Positions 37,517-46,173 of a stretch of 54,140 nucleotides of DNA are shown here, in pieces (the stretch's first letter is position 1; each line of letters starts with the position of its first letter). Below the pieces are notes generated by a model. That model saw only the letters and a list, made by a program, of their open reading frames with translations. It had not been told where the DNA came from and did not search any database. A program made the translations under genes and the position numbers. This stretch comes from Flavobacterium sp. ACAM 123 (GTDB lineage: Bacteria > Bacteroidota > Bacteroidia > Flavobacteriales > Flavobacteriaceae), in the NCBI RefSeq assembly GCF_000264055.1, contig NZ_AJXL01000012.1, forward strand, positions 1 to 54,140, given 5' to 3'.

Positions 37517-38098
37517 TTATTCTTTGTTTTTTAACGCTGCTGTAACCTCATTCATTCTCTGGACTTTCTCTTCAAAATCACCTTTAAGTGTCTTGCGGTA
37601 TTCATTCAGGTTCAAAACCATTTGACTAATGTCCTCCGGGATTATTTCTTCGAAAAACTCTCGTAATCTTTTAGCCGTTGTGGGTGATTTTCCATTTGTT
37701 GATATTGCAATTTTTACATTTCCCTTAGTCACTATACCCCCCAAATAATAATCGCACAATTCTGGCGTATCAGCAATATTACAGATGAGGTATCGTTCTC
37801 TACACAATTCAAAAATTCTTTTATTCACTGCAAGATCGTCCGTACAAGCAATAACCATATGCCTTTTCTTGAGCATTTTTTTCTTAAATTTTTTCATTGT
37901 CAGTTTTACCGAATCATGCTTATTGACTAGGTCAACTAATTCAGGTAAAAACCTAGGAGCAACAACCTCAACATTTGCATTGGGACTCGATTTTAACAAA
38001 AATGATAATTTTTCTAAGCCTACATTTCCTCCTCCTACGATAAGCATATTGACTTGCTGCATTTTTAAAAATATCGGATACAATTCATTCCTTTCCAT
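37517..38098 (-). CDS. Precorrin-2 dehydrogenase / siroheme synthase N-terminal domain
   Basis: The 193-residue protein corresponds to the CysG N-terminal (Met8-like) part, which oxidises precorrin-2 to sirohydrochlorin and may insert iron. The NAD motif is MLIVGGGNVGLEKLSFLL (about residues 18-35). HMVIACTDDLAVNKRI and CNIADTPELCDYYLGGIV follow, then STNGKSPTTAKRLREFFEE. Its start overlaps the end of cobA by 14 bases, so the two are translationally linked. The siroheme they make is the cofactor for the sulfite reductase upstream. Confidence 0.92.
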   Translation of the reverse strand: MERNELYPIFLKMQQVNMLIVGGGNVGLEKLSFLLKSSPNANVEVVAPRFLPELVDLVNKHDSVKLTMKKFKKKMLKKRHMVIACTDDLAVNKRIFELCRERYLICNIADTPELCDYYLGGIVTKGNVKIAISTNGKSPTTAKRLREFFEEIIPEDISQMVLNLNEYRKTLKGDFEEKVQRMNEVTAALKNKE

Positions 38099-38879
38099 AC
38101 ACCAGTATCGTATTGTGGTTTGATTTTAATTCTTTATAAAAACCTGCTCTTTTCTTGCTGTCCCCAACTACTTCTCCAATTACAATTATGGCTGGCGAAC
38201 TTAATTTATTCACTGCCACAGTTTCCTGAATTGTATCAATAGTTCCAATTCCTACTTTTTCCTCTGGCGTGGTCCCGCTTTGAATAATGGCAACGGGCAT
38301 GTCTCCTTTAGATTCGTTTTGAAATAGAGCAACAATCTCATCCAGCTTACTCATCCCCATCAAGATAACAACTGTTGCCGTAGATTTTGCTGCCAAGGCT
38401 ACATCCGTTGACAACTTTCTTGATGAAGTTGTTCCCGTAATCACCCAAAAGCTTTCTGAAACTCCTCTTTTCGTCAAAGAAATTCCTTGACTTGCTGGCA
38501 CTGCAATAGACGATGAAATGCCTGGAACTACAAAGGTAGGAATTCCAAAGCTTTCTACGAATTCTATTTCTTCACTTCCTCTCCCAAAAATAAATGGATC
38601 TCCGCCTTTTAATCGCACCACGTTACCGTAAGTAAGCGCGTTATCTACTATTAATTGGTTAATTTCCTCTTGAGAATACGCATGACATCCTTTTCTTTTC
38701 CCAACAAATATCTTTAATGCTTTTTTAGGAGCAAAAGACAACAACTCTTCATTAGCCAAAGCATCATACAAAACAACATTCGCTTCAGCCAATGCTTTTG
38801 CCCCTTTGATGGTCAGTAAATCTGGATCTCCCGGACCTGCGCCTACCAAGGTTACTTGAGGTTCTATATTATTTTTCAT
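38085..38879 (-). CDS. cobA: Uroporphyrinogen-III C-methyltransferase
   Basis: The SAM-dependent enzyme (264 residues) methylates uroporphyrinogen III at C-2 and C-7 to give precorrin-2. Motifs are [22 protein letters not shown] (about residues 9-30), [18 protein letters not shown] (about 87-104) and [22 protein letters not shown] (about 118-139). It overlaps the sulfite reductase gene by 11 bases upstream and the precorrin-2 dehydrogenase gene by 14 bases downstream, so the three are tightly coupled. Confidence 0.95.
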   Translation of the reverse strand: MKNNIEPQVTLVGAGPGDPDLLTIKGAKALAEANVVLYDALANEELLSFAPKKALKIFVGKRKGCHAYSQEEINQLIVDNALTYGNVVRLKGGDPFIFGRGSEEIEFVESFGIPTFVVPGISSSIAVPASQGISLTKRGVSESFWVITGTTSSRKLSTDVALAAKSTATVVILMGMSKLDEIVALFQNESKGDMPVAIIQSGTTPEEKVGIGTIDTIQETVAVNKLSSPAIIVIGEVVGDSKKRAGFYKELKSNHNTILVYGKE

Positions 38880-40962
38880 CGCTTAAATCTTTAAGTCTGA
38901 ATGCCTCAATCGTATCAAAAAAAGCAATTGCTTCTTGAATATATTTTTGTGCAAATTCTTCAGATGGTTCCGTCTTATTGATTTGGAATACTAAGTCCTT
39001 TAATGTCGATTGTAACTCGATTTTATTTGTTTCAACAAAAACAGTGTCAAACAAGTTTATGATTCCGGCTTGATGATTTGTTTTCTCGTTTTCTGATAGC
39101 AGCAATGCTTTAGCGCCGTTTACGAAACCGGCATAGGCATGATAAATGGCATCTGCCCAATTTTTATCTTCAAACGCTTCTTGTGCAAAAGTCAATTTAT
39201 CTTTGGCTTCCAATAATAATGTAGCCACAAGGTCAATTACAACGCCCGCACATTCTCCTACTCCAACTGCTTTTACGTAGTTATCTGCATTTCCCCAATC
39301 AATAAAATCAGCCTCAACTAAATTTGTAGTGTCTGCCAATGGTTTTAATAATTCGTAGAAATACTTTTCACCTTGTGTAATGTAATAGTCTAAAAATAAT
39401 TTTCCATTCGCATTAGCTTCAAAATCATTTAAAATATAACGCAAAGCATCTGGACCTCTTCTACTTGGAACTTTGATTACTTTATCTGAAAAACGTCCTG
39501 AACCGTTGCCTAAATTCCCACCACCCAAGAGTACTTGAAGTGCTGGGGCCACTAGTTTTCCGGCTTTAATGGACATCCCCTGAAAACCAATTGCCGACAT
39601 GTTGTGCTGTCCACAAGCATTCATACAACCACTGATTTTTATAGTGATTTCTCTGTTCTCTTGATATTGTGGGAATTCTAATTTTAATACTCTTTCTAAT
39701 TCCTGGGCAATTCCAGTACTGCTTGCGATTCCTAAATTACAAGTATCAGTTCCTGGACATGCGGTGATATCGTTAATAGTATCATAACCTAAAGTTGCGA
39801 AGTCTAATTTAACTAATTCCAGATAGAAGAAAGCTAAATTTTCTTCTTTTATATTTCGAACAACAATGTTTTGTTTTAATGAAAAGCGCAATTCATTAGC
39901 ACCGTAGTTTTTAATCAAATCAGCTAATAATGTTGCCTTATCAGTATAAAAATCTCCTAAAAGTACTTTTATTCCTATGGCGTAATATCCTGCTTGTTTT
40001 TGAGCTATAACATTTGATTTTTTCCAAGTTTCAAAAGCTACCGTGTCTTCAATAGTTACTTTCGGTACTTCTAATAAAGTCTCTGGAATGGCAACATCAA
40101 AATCAGTGGTGTCAATTTCTATACTTTGATAAGACAAGGCTGCTTTTTCCTCATCAACCAATCGCATAAATTCATCTCGTCCTATATCTTTAATTAAAAA
40201 CTTCATACGTGCTTTTAAACGCTTCGCTCTTTCTCCATAGCGATCAAATATCCTCAATACCCCTTCTGTGGTTGGAATGATTTGGTTTGCTGGAATAAAT
40301 TCCGAAAGTAATTCGGCATGTGCAGGCTGAGAACCTAATCCTCCTCCTAGCATTACTTTAAATCCACGCTCACCGTTAACAATTTTTGGAATAAATCCAA
40401 GATCATGCAAATAACTCAATGCGGTATCTTTATCTGATGACGAGAATGATATTTTGAACTTACGTCCCATTTCTTGACAAATAGGATTTCTCAAGAAAAA
40501 CTGAAACATCGCATGTGCATAAGGCGACACGTCAAAAGGTTCGTCTACATCAACACCTGCGAGTTCACTTGCTGTAATATTTCTTACGGTATTCCCACAA
40601 GCCTCGCGAAGAGTAATATCATCGATTGCTAATTGTGCCCAGAGCTCAGGGGTTCTATCTAAACTTACATAGTGGATTTGTATATCCTGGCGTGTGGTGA
40701 TATGCAAACGTCCTGTTGAATACTCATCTGAGACCTTAGTGATACGCTCTAACTGTTCGCTGGTTACTCTTCCAAATGGTAATTTAATACGAATCATTTG
40801 AACGCCTTCTTGGCGCTGTCCGTAAACACCACGTGCCAAACGGAGGCTACGAAAACGCTCATCATCAATCTTGCCTTCTTTAAATAATGCAATTTTTCTT
40901 TCTAAATCAACGATCTCTTTTTGAACAATCGGATCTTCTATTTCGGTTCTAAAACTTTCCAT
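38869..40962 (-). CDS. Siroheme sulfite (or nitrite) reductase with C-terminal HEPN domain
   Basis: The 697-residue protein has two ferredoxin-type half domains and two siroheme/[4Fe-4S] domains. Cluster ligands are Cys402 and Cys408 (ACPGTDTCNLG) and Cys446 and Cys450 (SGCMNACGQHNMS). TGRLHITTRQDIQIHYV lies near residues 83-99. After the reductase core (to about 560) come a GVGECAG motif (567-573) and an all-helical HEPN-like domain (about 575-690, with AIYHAYAGFVNGAKALLL). The setting (APS reductase, ATP sulfurylase and siroheme genes) indicates sulfite reduction to sulfide. The HEPN part is not needed for catalysis in ordinary relatives; its role is unknown. Confidence 0.92.
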   Translation of the reverse strand: MESFRTEIEDPIVQKEIVDLERKIALFKEGKIDDERFRSLRLARGVYGQRQEGVQMIRIKLPFGRVTSEQLERITKVSDEYSTGRLHITTRQDIQIHYVSLDRTPELWAQLAIDDITLREACGNTVRNITASELAGVDVDEPFDVSPYAHAMFQFFLRNPICQEMGRKFKISFSSSDKDTALSYLHDLGFIPKIVNGERGFKVMLGGGLGSQPAHAELLSEFIPANQIIPTTEGVLRIFDRYGERAKRLKARMKFLIKDIGRDEFMRLVDEEKAALSYQSIEIDTTDFDVAIPETLLEVPKVTIEDTVAFETWKKSNVIAQKQAGYYAIGIKVLLGDFYTDKATLLADLIKNYGANELRFSLKQNIVVRNIKEENLAFFYLELVKLDFATLGYDTINDITACPGTDTCNLGIASSTGIAQELERVLKLEFPQYQENREITIKISGCMNACGQHNMSAIGFQGMSIKAGKLVAPALQVLLGGGNLGNGSGRFSDKVIKVPSRRGPDALRYILNDFEANANGKLFLDYYITQGEKYFYELLKPLADTTNLVEADFIDWGNADNYVKAVGVGECAGVVIDLVATLLLEAKDKLTFAQEAFEDKNWADAIYHAYAGFVNGAKALLLSENEKTNHQAGIINLFDTVFVETNKIELQSTLKDLVFQINKTEPSEEFAQKYIQEAIAFFDTIEAFRLKDLSDEK

Positions 40963-40980
40963 ATGTATTTATTTTTGTCC

Positions 40981-41010
40981 TCCCCCCGACTCCCTCCGAA
41001 ATAGGGGGAG
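40981..41010. repeat. GC-rich palindromic repeat between cysN and sulfite reductase
   Basis: CCCCCCGACTCCCTCCGAAA followed by TAGGGGGAG is a C-run/CCGAA/G-run copy. A weaker copy lies at about 41123-41156 (CTCTCCCTCAACTTCGGAGA) directly after the cysN stop. Both are inside the operon. Confidence 0.5.
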
Positions 41011-41160
41011 CCATTGAGGAGCTTGATTGTGTTATGTTCTGATTTTAAATTTACTCACCTGAATGAAACTCAGCCTTTTTTATTTCCTAAATAATAAACT
41101 TCCTATCCACAAAGTTCATCAACAATCTCTCCCTCAACTTCGGAGACGGCTAGGTGGAAA

Positions 41161-42405
41161 TTATCTAATAAAACCAACTCCTGCAGTCGTATTGGTTGCT
41201 GCATCAATTAAGATAAAAGCACCATTCGATTTATTGTCGTTATAAGAGTCAAAATAGATTGCTTTACTTAACTTGATATTTACTTCCCCAATTTCGTTAA
41301 TCGCTAATTGACTAGCTTCTTTTGTACCAGAAAAATCTGTTGCAATTACATTTTTCACACTATCAATTTTAGCCAAAACTCTGTTTGTATTGTGTTGCAC
41401 AAAATATTTTGCTCCTGGAACAAGCTTTTTACTATCCATCCAACACACTGTTGTATTGATGTCTTTTTCTACTTGAGGTAATTCAGAGGACTTAACAATC
41501 ATATCACCTCTGGTAACATTGATATCATTTTCTAATTCTATGGTGATTGAAGAACCTACTACAGCTTCATCAAATTGTTTATCAAAAAAGTGAATATTAG
41601 AGACCTTAGACTCCGTTAAAGAAGGTAATACGGTAACAGCATCTCCTACTTTAATACTATTGCCGTACAATTTACCTGCATATCCTCTAAAATCATGGTA
41701 TACTTCTGTTTTTGGTCGAATTACTGTTTGTACAGGAAAACGCGCTTGTCCTTTTTCATAAACATCGGCTGGCTCTATAGCTTCAAGATGTTCTAATATC
41801 GTGTGTCCCGTATACCATGGCATAGCGCCTGCTTTCTCAACGACATTATCTCCAGTTAACGCACTTAGTGGAATGTAACTTACGTTTTGCTCCTTAAAAG
41901 TACTTTTTGCGTTCAATGCTTCAAAGTCAGCTTTGATTTTGTTATACACTTCTTCCGAATAATCAACTAAATCCATCTTATTAACAGCAACAATCACCTC
42001 TTTCACACGTAATAAATTATTGATAAAAAAGTGACGGTACGTTTGTTCAATTACTCCTTTACGCGCATCAATCAAGATAATAGAAACTTGAGAAGTCGAA
42101 GCTCCAGTAACCATGTTACGAGTGTATTCCACGTGTCCTGGGGCATCGGCAATGATGTAACTTTTCTTAGCCGTAGAGAAGTAAATATGTGCTACATCAA
42201 TGGTGATTCCTTGTTCCCTCTCTGCAACTAATCCATCGGTGGCCAAAGAAAAGTCTAAATAATCGTATCCTTTTTGCTTGCTGCTTTTTTCTATTGCTTG
42301 TAACTTATCTGTAGTCAAAGATTGTGTATCGTATAATAACCTTCCTATTAACGTACTCTTTCCGTCGTCTACACTACCTGCTGTTGCTATTTTTAAAACT
42401 TCCAT
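41161..42405 (-). CDS. cysN: Sulfate adenylyltransferase subunit 1 (GTPase)
   Basis: CysN (414 residues) is the GTPase that drives APS formation from sulfate and ATP by CysD. The G1 motif is ATAGSVDDGKSTLIGRLL (about residues 7-24), G3 is DAPGHVEYTRNMVTGAS, and G4 is VAVNKMDLVDY. EF-Tu-like beta domains make up the rest. No APS kinase (CysC) is fused to it, consistent with the APS-reductase type of CysH in this operon. It is separated from its partner cysD by a DUF2490 gene. Confidence 0.95.
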   Translation of the reverse strand: MEVLKIATAGSVDDGKSTLIGRLLYDTQSLTTDKLQAIEKSSKQKGYDYLDFSLATDGLVAEREQGITIDVAHIYFSTAKKSYIIADAPGHVEYTRNMVTGASTSQVSIILIDARKGVIEQTYRHFFINNLLRVKEVIVAVNKMDLVDYSEEVYNKIKADFEALNAKSTFKEQNVSYIPLSALTGDNVVEKAGAMPWYTGHTILEHLEAIEPADVYEKGQARFPVQTVIRPKTEVYHDFRGYAGKLYGNSIKVGDAVTVLPSLTESKVSNIHFFDKQFDEAVVGSSITIELENDINVTRGDMIVKSSELPQVEKDINTTVCWMDSKKLVPGAKYFVQHNTNRVLAKIDSVKNVIATDFSGTKEASQLAINEIGEVNIKLSKAIYFDSYNDNKSNGAFILIDAATNTTAGVGFIR

Positions 42406-42522
42406 TTTATTTTTTGTTTAAAGTTTAAAAGTTTAAGGTTTCAAGTTTCCTTGGTTGCCTTTTTACAAACCTTTAAATCTGAATGTTTTTATTTTTATTT
42501 TGTAGACAGATTTTAACCTGTA

Positions 42523-43254
42523 TTATATTTTAATCTTATGAATGAAACTGAACCTAATGATATCTCTATTAAAATAATCAACTCCGTTTGACCTTTCTTG
42601 AAAACTATTCAAATATCCCAACTCAAATGCAACCGATGGAGTGATTCCTACTTGCACTGCCGCATAAACTCTATTTTGATCGAATGTGTTTTTAATAATT
42701 TTGTTTCCACCATTAATCATTATTTCATCGTAAATAATTCCTTTTAGATACTTGCTTGCTTTTTTCCAAAAAGTATAATCCCCTTGAATCCGGTATCGAA
42801 ACCTTAGGTAAAACGTAGTTCCCTCTTCTGACGCTAATTTACTGGCATTGCGAACAAAACGCTCTTCTAATAAATACCGGTGCGTTAAATTCACTTTACC
42901 TAAAACTTGCTTCACAGTTACATCTTGCTGTACTCGATACTCTGGAATATGAAAACCATTTTTAACTTCAGGATCTTGCGTTGCCAAGGAGAAATAAGCT
43001 AAACCTGCTCCTAAATCAAACTTATCCGTCACTTTATCTCTAAGTTGAATGCGGCTTACAAATGTATTTTGCATCACTGGATTTATAAAAATCCTGTTAT
43101 CAATCTCAGTATGAACAGACCATTTATCATTTAACTCCAACTGATTGTAATACCGTGTCCAGAGTAAAGTTTGTTTATCGACGTTTTTCTCTGTTTGCGC
43201 TTTTACTCCAACACTAAAAAGAACTATCCCTACAACTATATTCAAGAATTTCAT
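42523..43254 (-). CDS. DUF2490-type outer-membrane beta-barrel protein
   Basis: The 243-residue product has a signal peptide MKFLNIVVGIVLFSVGVKAQ. Alternating strands with aromatic girdle residues follow (LLWTRYYNQLELNDKWSVHTEIDNRIF; FYLRFRYRIQGDYTFWKK; and a C-terminal DIIRFSFIHKIKI ending in a hydrophobic strand), as in small outer-membrane barrels. The start at 43254 lies one base after the cysD stop; longer starts inside cysD are rejected because they lack the signal peptide. It sits between cysD and cysN, a strong hint at a role linked to sulfate use, perhaps as a porin, but nothing in the sequence proves it. Confidence 0.8.
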   Translation of the reverse strand: MKFLNIVVGIVLFSVGVKAQTEKNVDKQTLLWTRYYNQLELNDKWSVHTEIDNRIFINPVMQNTFVSRIQLRDKVTDKFDLGAGLAYFSLATQDPEVKNGFHIPEYRVQQDVTVKQVLGKVNLTHRYLLEERFVRNASKLASEEGTTFYLRFRYRIQGDYTFWKKASKYLKGIIYDEIMINGGNKIIKNTFDQNRVYAAVQVGITPSVAFELGYLNSFQERSNGVDYFNRDIIRFSFIHKIKI

Positions 43255-43255
43255 T

Positions 43256-44155
43256 CTAAAAGTACCCCTGTTGTTTTCTTTTCTCCATTGCTGCCTCAGA
43301 ACGTTTATCATCAATCCTTGCACCGCGCTCAGAAATTGTAGAAGACCTAATTTCACCCACCACTTCTGATATTGTTGCTGCATAGGAGTCAACGGCAGCA
43401 GTGCAACTCATATCTCCCACTGTTCTAAAACGAACGATTCTTTCTTCAATTTGCTCGTCTTCTTCTTGGTAAACAAAAGGAGAGTGTGACCAAATCATTC
43501 CGTCTCTTAAGAAGACCTTGCGTTTGTGCGAAAAGTAAATTGATGGAATTTCTATTTGCTCTTGCTGTATATAACTCCATACATCTAATTCTGTCCAGTT
43601 TGAAATAGGAAAAACACGCACGTTTTGTCCGTTTTCAATTCTCCCGTTCAATAAATCAAATAACTCTGGCCGTTGGTTTTTTTCATCCCATTGACCAAAA
43701 TCATCGCGAACAGAAAAAATACGCTCTTTAGCTCTTGCTTTTTCTTCATCTCTGCGCGCACCACCGATACAAGCATCAAACTTAAATTCTTCGATAGCGT
43801 CAAGAAGCGTGGTCGTTTGCAAACTATTTCTACTGGAATACTTCCCCATTTCTTCTATTACTTTTCCTTCATCAATAGCATCTTGTACATGGCGAACAAT
43901 TAGCTCCAGTCCTAATTCTTTGACTAATCGATCTCTAAATTCAATTGTTTCAGGAAAATTATGTCCTGTATCCACATGTAATAATGGAAAAGGAATTTTA
44001 GCTGGAAAGAATGCTTTTTGTGCTAAACGAACCAAAGTAATAGAATCTTTTCCTCCGGAAAAAAGCAATACTGGCTTGTCAAATTGAGCAATCACTTCTC
44101 TAAATATATATATAGCTTCGCTTTCTAAGGCATTTGTTTTTACTATCGTATTCAT
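43256..44155 (-). CDS. cysD: Sulfate adenylyltransferase subunit 2
   Basis: CysD (299 residues) is the PP-loop ATP sulfurylase catalytic subunit making APS. The PP-loop is LLFSGGKDSITLVRLAQKAFFP (about residues 30-51), followed by HVDTGHNFPETIEFRDRL, ACIGGARRDEEKARAKERIFS and the C-terminal GDMSCTAAVDSYA. Length is typical. The C-terminal codons run to within one base of the next gene's ATG. Confidence 0.96.
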   Translation of the reverse strand: MNTIVKTNALESEAIYIFREVIAQFDKPVLLFSGGKDSITLVRLAQKAFFPAKIPFPLLHVDTGHNFPETIEFRDRLVKELGLELIVRHVQDAIDEGKVIEEMGKYSSRNSLQTTTLLDAIEEFKFDACIGGARRDEEKARAKERIFSVRDDFGQWDEKNQRPELFDLLNGRIENGQNVRVFPISNWTELDVWSYIQQEQIEIPSIYFSHKRKVFLRDGMIWSHSPFVYQEEDEQIEERIVRFRTVGDMSCTAAVDSYAATISEVVGEIRSSTISERGARIDDKRSEAAMEKRKQQGYF

Positions 44156-44167
44156 TGTTTTTTTATT

Positions 44168-44215
44168 TGTTTACTCCCCACAGCTCTCTCCGACGTCGGG
44201 GAAAGCATACGGAGT
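44168..44215. repeat. Degenerate GC-rich palindromic repeat between cysH and cysD
   Basis: CTCCCCACAGCTCTCTCCGA with CGTCGGGGAAAGC matches the C-run/CCGA/G-run layout. Confidence 0.4.
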
Positions 44216-44265
44216 TATATTCTTATTTTTTTGCTTTTTACTGCTTCCTAATTTTAACTTCAAAC

Positions 44266-44293
44266 CTAGTTCCCTCCTTTGGCAGCTAGAGGG
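44266..44293. repeat. GC-rich repeat forming the 3' end of cysH
   Basis: On the minus strand AGCCCTCTAGCTGCCAAAGG followed by AGGGAACTAG encodes the last residues of CysH and its stop. It matches the AGCCCCC...GGGGGAACT layout of the copies at 21115 and 31263. Confidence 0.5.
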
Positions 44294-44988
44294 CTATGCA
44301 ATCCGCACTCTTTCTGACTCGATTCCCACCACCATCGTCCGGCTCTGATATCCTCTCCTTCCGCAATTGCTCTAGTACATGGCGCACAACCTATACTCAC
44401 AAATCCCTGTTTGTGTAAAGCATTTTGAGGCACATTATTTTTTTCTAAATAATCTTCCACTTCTTTTAGGGTCCACTTCAACAACGGATTGAATTTGATT
44501 ATTTCAAACTTTTCATCGTATTCAAAAAGATGCAAATCATTTCTGTTTTCTGATTGTTCTGCTCTCAAACCCGTAATCCAAACTGAATTCCCTTTTAAAG
44601 CTTTTGTTAGTGGGGCTACTTTTCGAATAAAACAACACTCTTTTCTATTTTCTACCGACTCGTAAAAACTGTTGGGTCCTTTTTCATTCAATAGGTTCTG
44701 AACATCCGCTGTTTCTGGAAAACACACTTTAATAGGTGTTTTATACTTTTTTAATGTCTTGTGAAAAACATCATATGTTTCCTGAAACAACCGCCCAGTA
44801 TCTAAGGTGAAAATGTTAATCGGTAATTTATCATTAGCAATCAATGCTGTTATTACTTGGTCCTCTTGGCCAAATGAGGTCGAAAAAACTACTTTGTCTT
44901 TGAATTCATTGGCTAAAAAGGAAAGCGTTTCCTCTATGGAGAAATATTTTGTTTTTTCACTTACTATTTGTGCTATTGCTGAACTCAT
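44266..44988 (-). CDS. cysH: Adenylylsulfate (APS) reductase, assimilatory type
   Basis: The 240-residue PP-loop reductase turns APS into sulfite using thioredoxin. FSTSFGQEDQVITALI (about residues 36-51) is the PP-loop region. The Cys pairs ECCFIRK (about 137-143) and GCAPC (about 218-222 region) are the four ligands of the [4Fe-4S] cluster that mark APS-using rather than PAPS-using enzymes, and KECGLH near the end carries the catalytic Cys. Beyond this the protein ends SPLAAKGGN: those codons are part of a GC-rich repeat (44266-44293), so the natural C-terminus has probably been replaced or extended. It is first in the operon, behind a good promoter and a palindromic motif. Confidence 0.94.
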   Translation of the reverse strand: MSSAIAQIVSEKTKYFSIEETLSFLANEFKDKVVFSTSFGQEDQVITALIANDKLPINIFTLDTGRLFQETYDVFHKTLKKYKTPIKVCFPETADVQNLLNEKGPNSFYESVENRKECCFIRKVAPLTKALKGNSVWITGLRAEQSENRNDLHLFEYDEKFEIIKFNPLLKWTLKEVEDYLEKNNVPQNALHKQGFVSIGCAPCTRAIAEGEDIRAGRWWWESSQKECGLHSPLAAKGGN

Positions 44989-45013
44989 TTTGTTGTTATT
45001 TATTAAAAAATCT

Positions 45014-45034
45014 ATTACCCTATAGGTTAGGTAG
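45014..45034 (-). promoter_or_regulatory. Candidate operator upstream of cysH
   Basis: On the minus strand CTACC-TAA-CCTATAGG-G-TAAT lies immediately after the -7 element of cysH, overlapping the expected transcription start. The same motif recurs at 45256-45276 facing tauE. CCTATAGG is itself a palindrome. Confidence 0.6.
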
Positions 45035-45043
45035 ATTAATAGG

Positions 45044-45074
45044 CAAAAGTAATACTTATTCCGAAATTACAAAA
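45044..45074 (-). promoter_or_regulatory. Promoter of the cysH operon
   Basis: TTTTG (45070-45074) and TACTTTTG (45044-45051) are 18 bases apart on the minus strand, matching the Bacteroidetes -33 and -7 consensus. It should drive cysH to the flavoprotein gene at 36356. Confidence 0.75.
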
Positions 45075-45255
45075 CAAAATTCAGGTTTTTTATTTTAAAA
45101 ATAAAGTGCCTGATAGACTCAACAGAAGCATATTGAGCACATTTGCTCTACTAATTGTTAAATTATTGAACAATCGTACTTTCCCTACTATTATTGCTAA
45201 ATAAAACAGTACTTTTTCAATTAATATTCACTTTTTCCAAAATATCTTACATAGT

Positions 45256-45276
45256 CTACCATTCCTATAGGATAAT
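45256..45276 (+). promoter_or_regulatory. Candidate operator upstream of the TauE-type exporter
   Basis: CTACC-ATT-CCTATAGG-A-TAAT, the same motif as at 45014-45034 with 17 of 21 positions identical, in the opposite orientation and pointing at the gene at 45315. A -7-like TATTTTTG follows at 45291-45298. Confidence 0.6.
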
Positions 45277-45314
45277 TGTAAATTAGTTATTATTTTTGTC
45301 GAAAATTTACTTTT

Positions 45315-46097
45315 ATGGATTTCCAAATAGGATTGGTAATTGCGGGTTTAACTGTTGGTTTCATCGTAGGCATCACAGGCGTAGGAGGCGGTTCCTTAAT
45401 GACTCCCATTCTATTGTGGTTTGGCATTCCACCAACAACTGCTGTTGGAACAGACTTATTGTATGCTGCTTTTACTAAAATGGGCGGTGTCTTTGTTCAT
45501 CATAAAAAAAAGAATATTAACTGGACGATCACGGGTTGGCTTTCTTTGGGCAGTGTCCCAGCGGCGCTACTGACCTTATGGATACTACACAGCATAAAAA
45601 CAGATATTACCGCTTTAAATTCAATCATAAAATACAGTTTGGGTTGGGCGCTACTATTAACATCGATAGCCGTTTTGTTTAAAAAGAAACTATTAAATCT
45701 TTCTCAAAAACATGCTGGCGACAAATTTCACGGTGAAAGTAAAACTCGAAATGTATTAACTTTAGCTATTGGTGTATTGCTGGGAGCAACGGTGACCCTT
45801 ACTTCGATAGGTGCAGGTGCTTTAGGCACGGTTACGTTATTTTTTCTCTACCCTCTTTTGGCAACTCCACGATTAGTTGGAACGGAGATTGCTCACGCTG
45901 TACCATTAACCCTAGTAGCTGGTTTAGGACATGCTTCAATGGGAAATTTAGATTTGGGCCTACTGGGACAATTATTAATAGGATCTCTTCCTGGAATTTA
46001 TATTGGAAGTATGTTGAGTGGAAAAGTTCCTGATTTAATCCTTAGAAATGCCATTGCGATCATGCTATTTTTCGTGGGATACAAATTGGTTTTTTAG
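45315..46097 (+). CDS. TauE/SafE-family sulfite/anion exporter
   Basis: The 260-residue membrane protein has about eight hydrophobic segments and two inverted halves, each with a glycine-rich motif (VGITGVGGGSLMTPILLW, about residues 18-35; TSIGAGALGTVTLFFLYPLL, about 161-180). The family exports sulfite, sulfoacetate and related sulfur anions, or takes up sulfate. Being divergent from cysH and sharing its operator motif, it probably serves as sulfate uptake or sulfite overflow for the same regulon; no other sulfate transporter is in the window. Confidence 0.9.
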   Translation: MDFQIGLVIAGLTVGFIVGITGVGGGSLMTPILLWFGIPPTTAVGTDLLYAAFTKMGGVFVHHKKKNINWTITGWLSLGSVPAALLTLWILHSIKTDITALNSIIKYSLGWALLLTSIAVLFKKKLLNLSQKHAGDKFHGESKTRNVLTLAIGVLLGATVTLTSIGAGALGTVTLFFLYPLLATPRLVGTEIAHAVPLTLVAGLGHASMGNLDLGLLGQLLIGSLPGIYIGSMLSGKVPDLILRNAIAIMLFFVGYKLVF

Positions 46098-46109
46098 AAA
46101 TAACAAAAT

Positions 46110-46146
46110 GACCTTACATTTGATAAACAAATGAAACGGTCTTTTA
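46110..46146 (+). terminator. Terminator of the TauE-type exporter gene
   Basis: GACC/GGTC closes a hairpin with an inner CATTTG/CAAATG stem, followed by TTTTATT. Confidence 0.65.
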
Positions 46147-46173
46147 TTATATGAATAATTTAGAACAAATCGC

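Noticed and set aside
43255-43392. Longer start of the DUF2490 gene inside cysD
   Set aside because: It would remove the signal peptide from the N-terminus and overlap cysD by over 130 bases; the start one base after the cysD stop is better.
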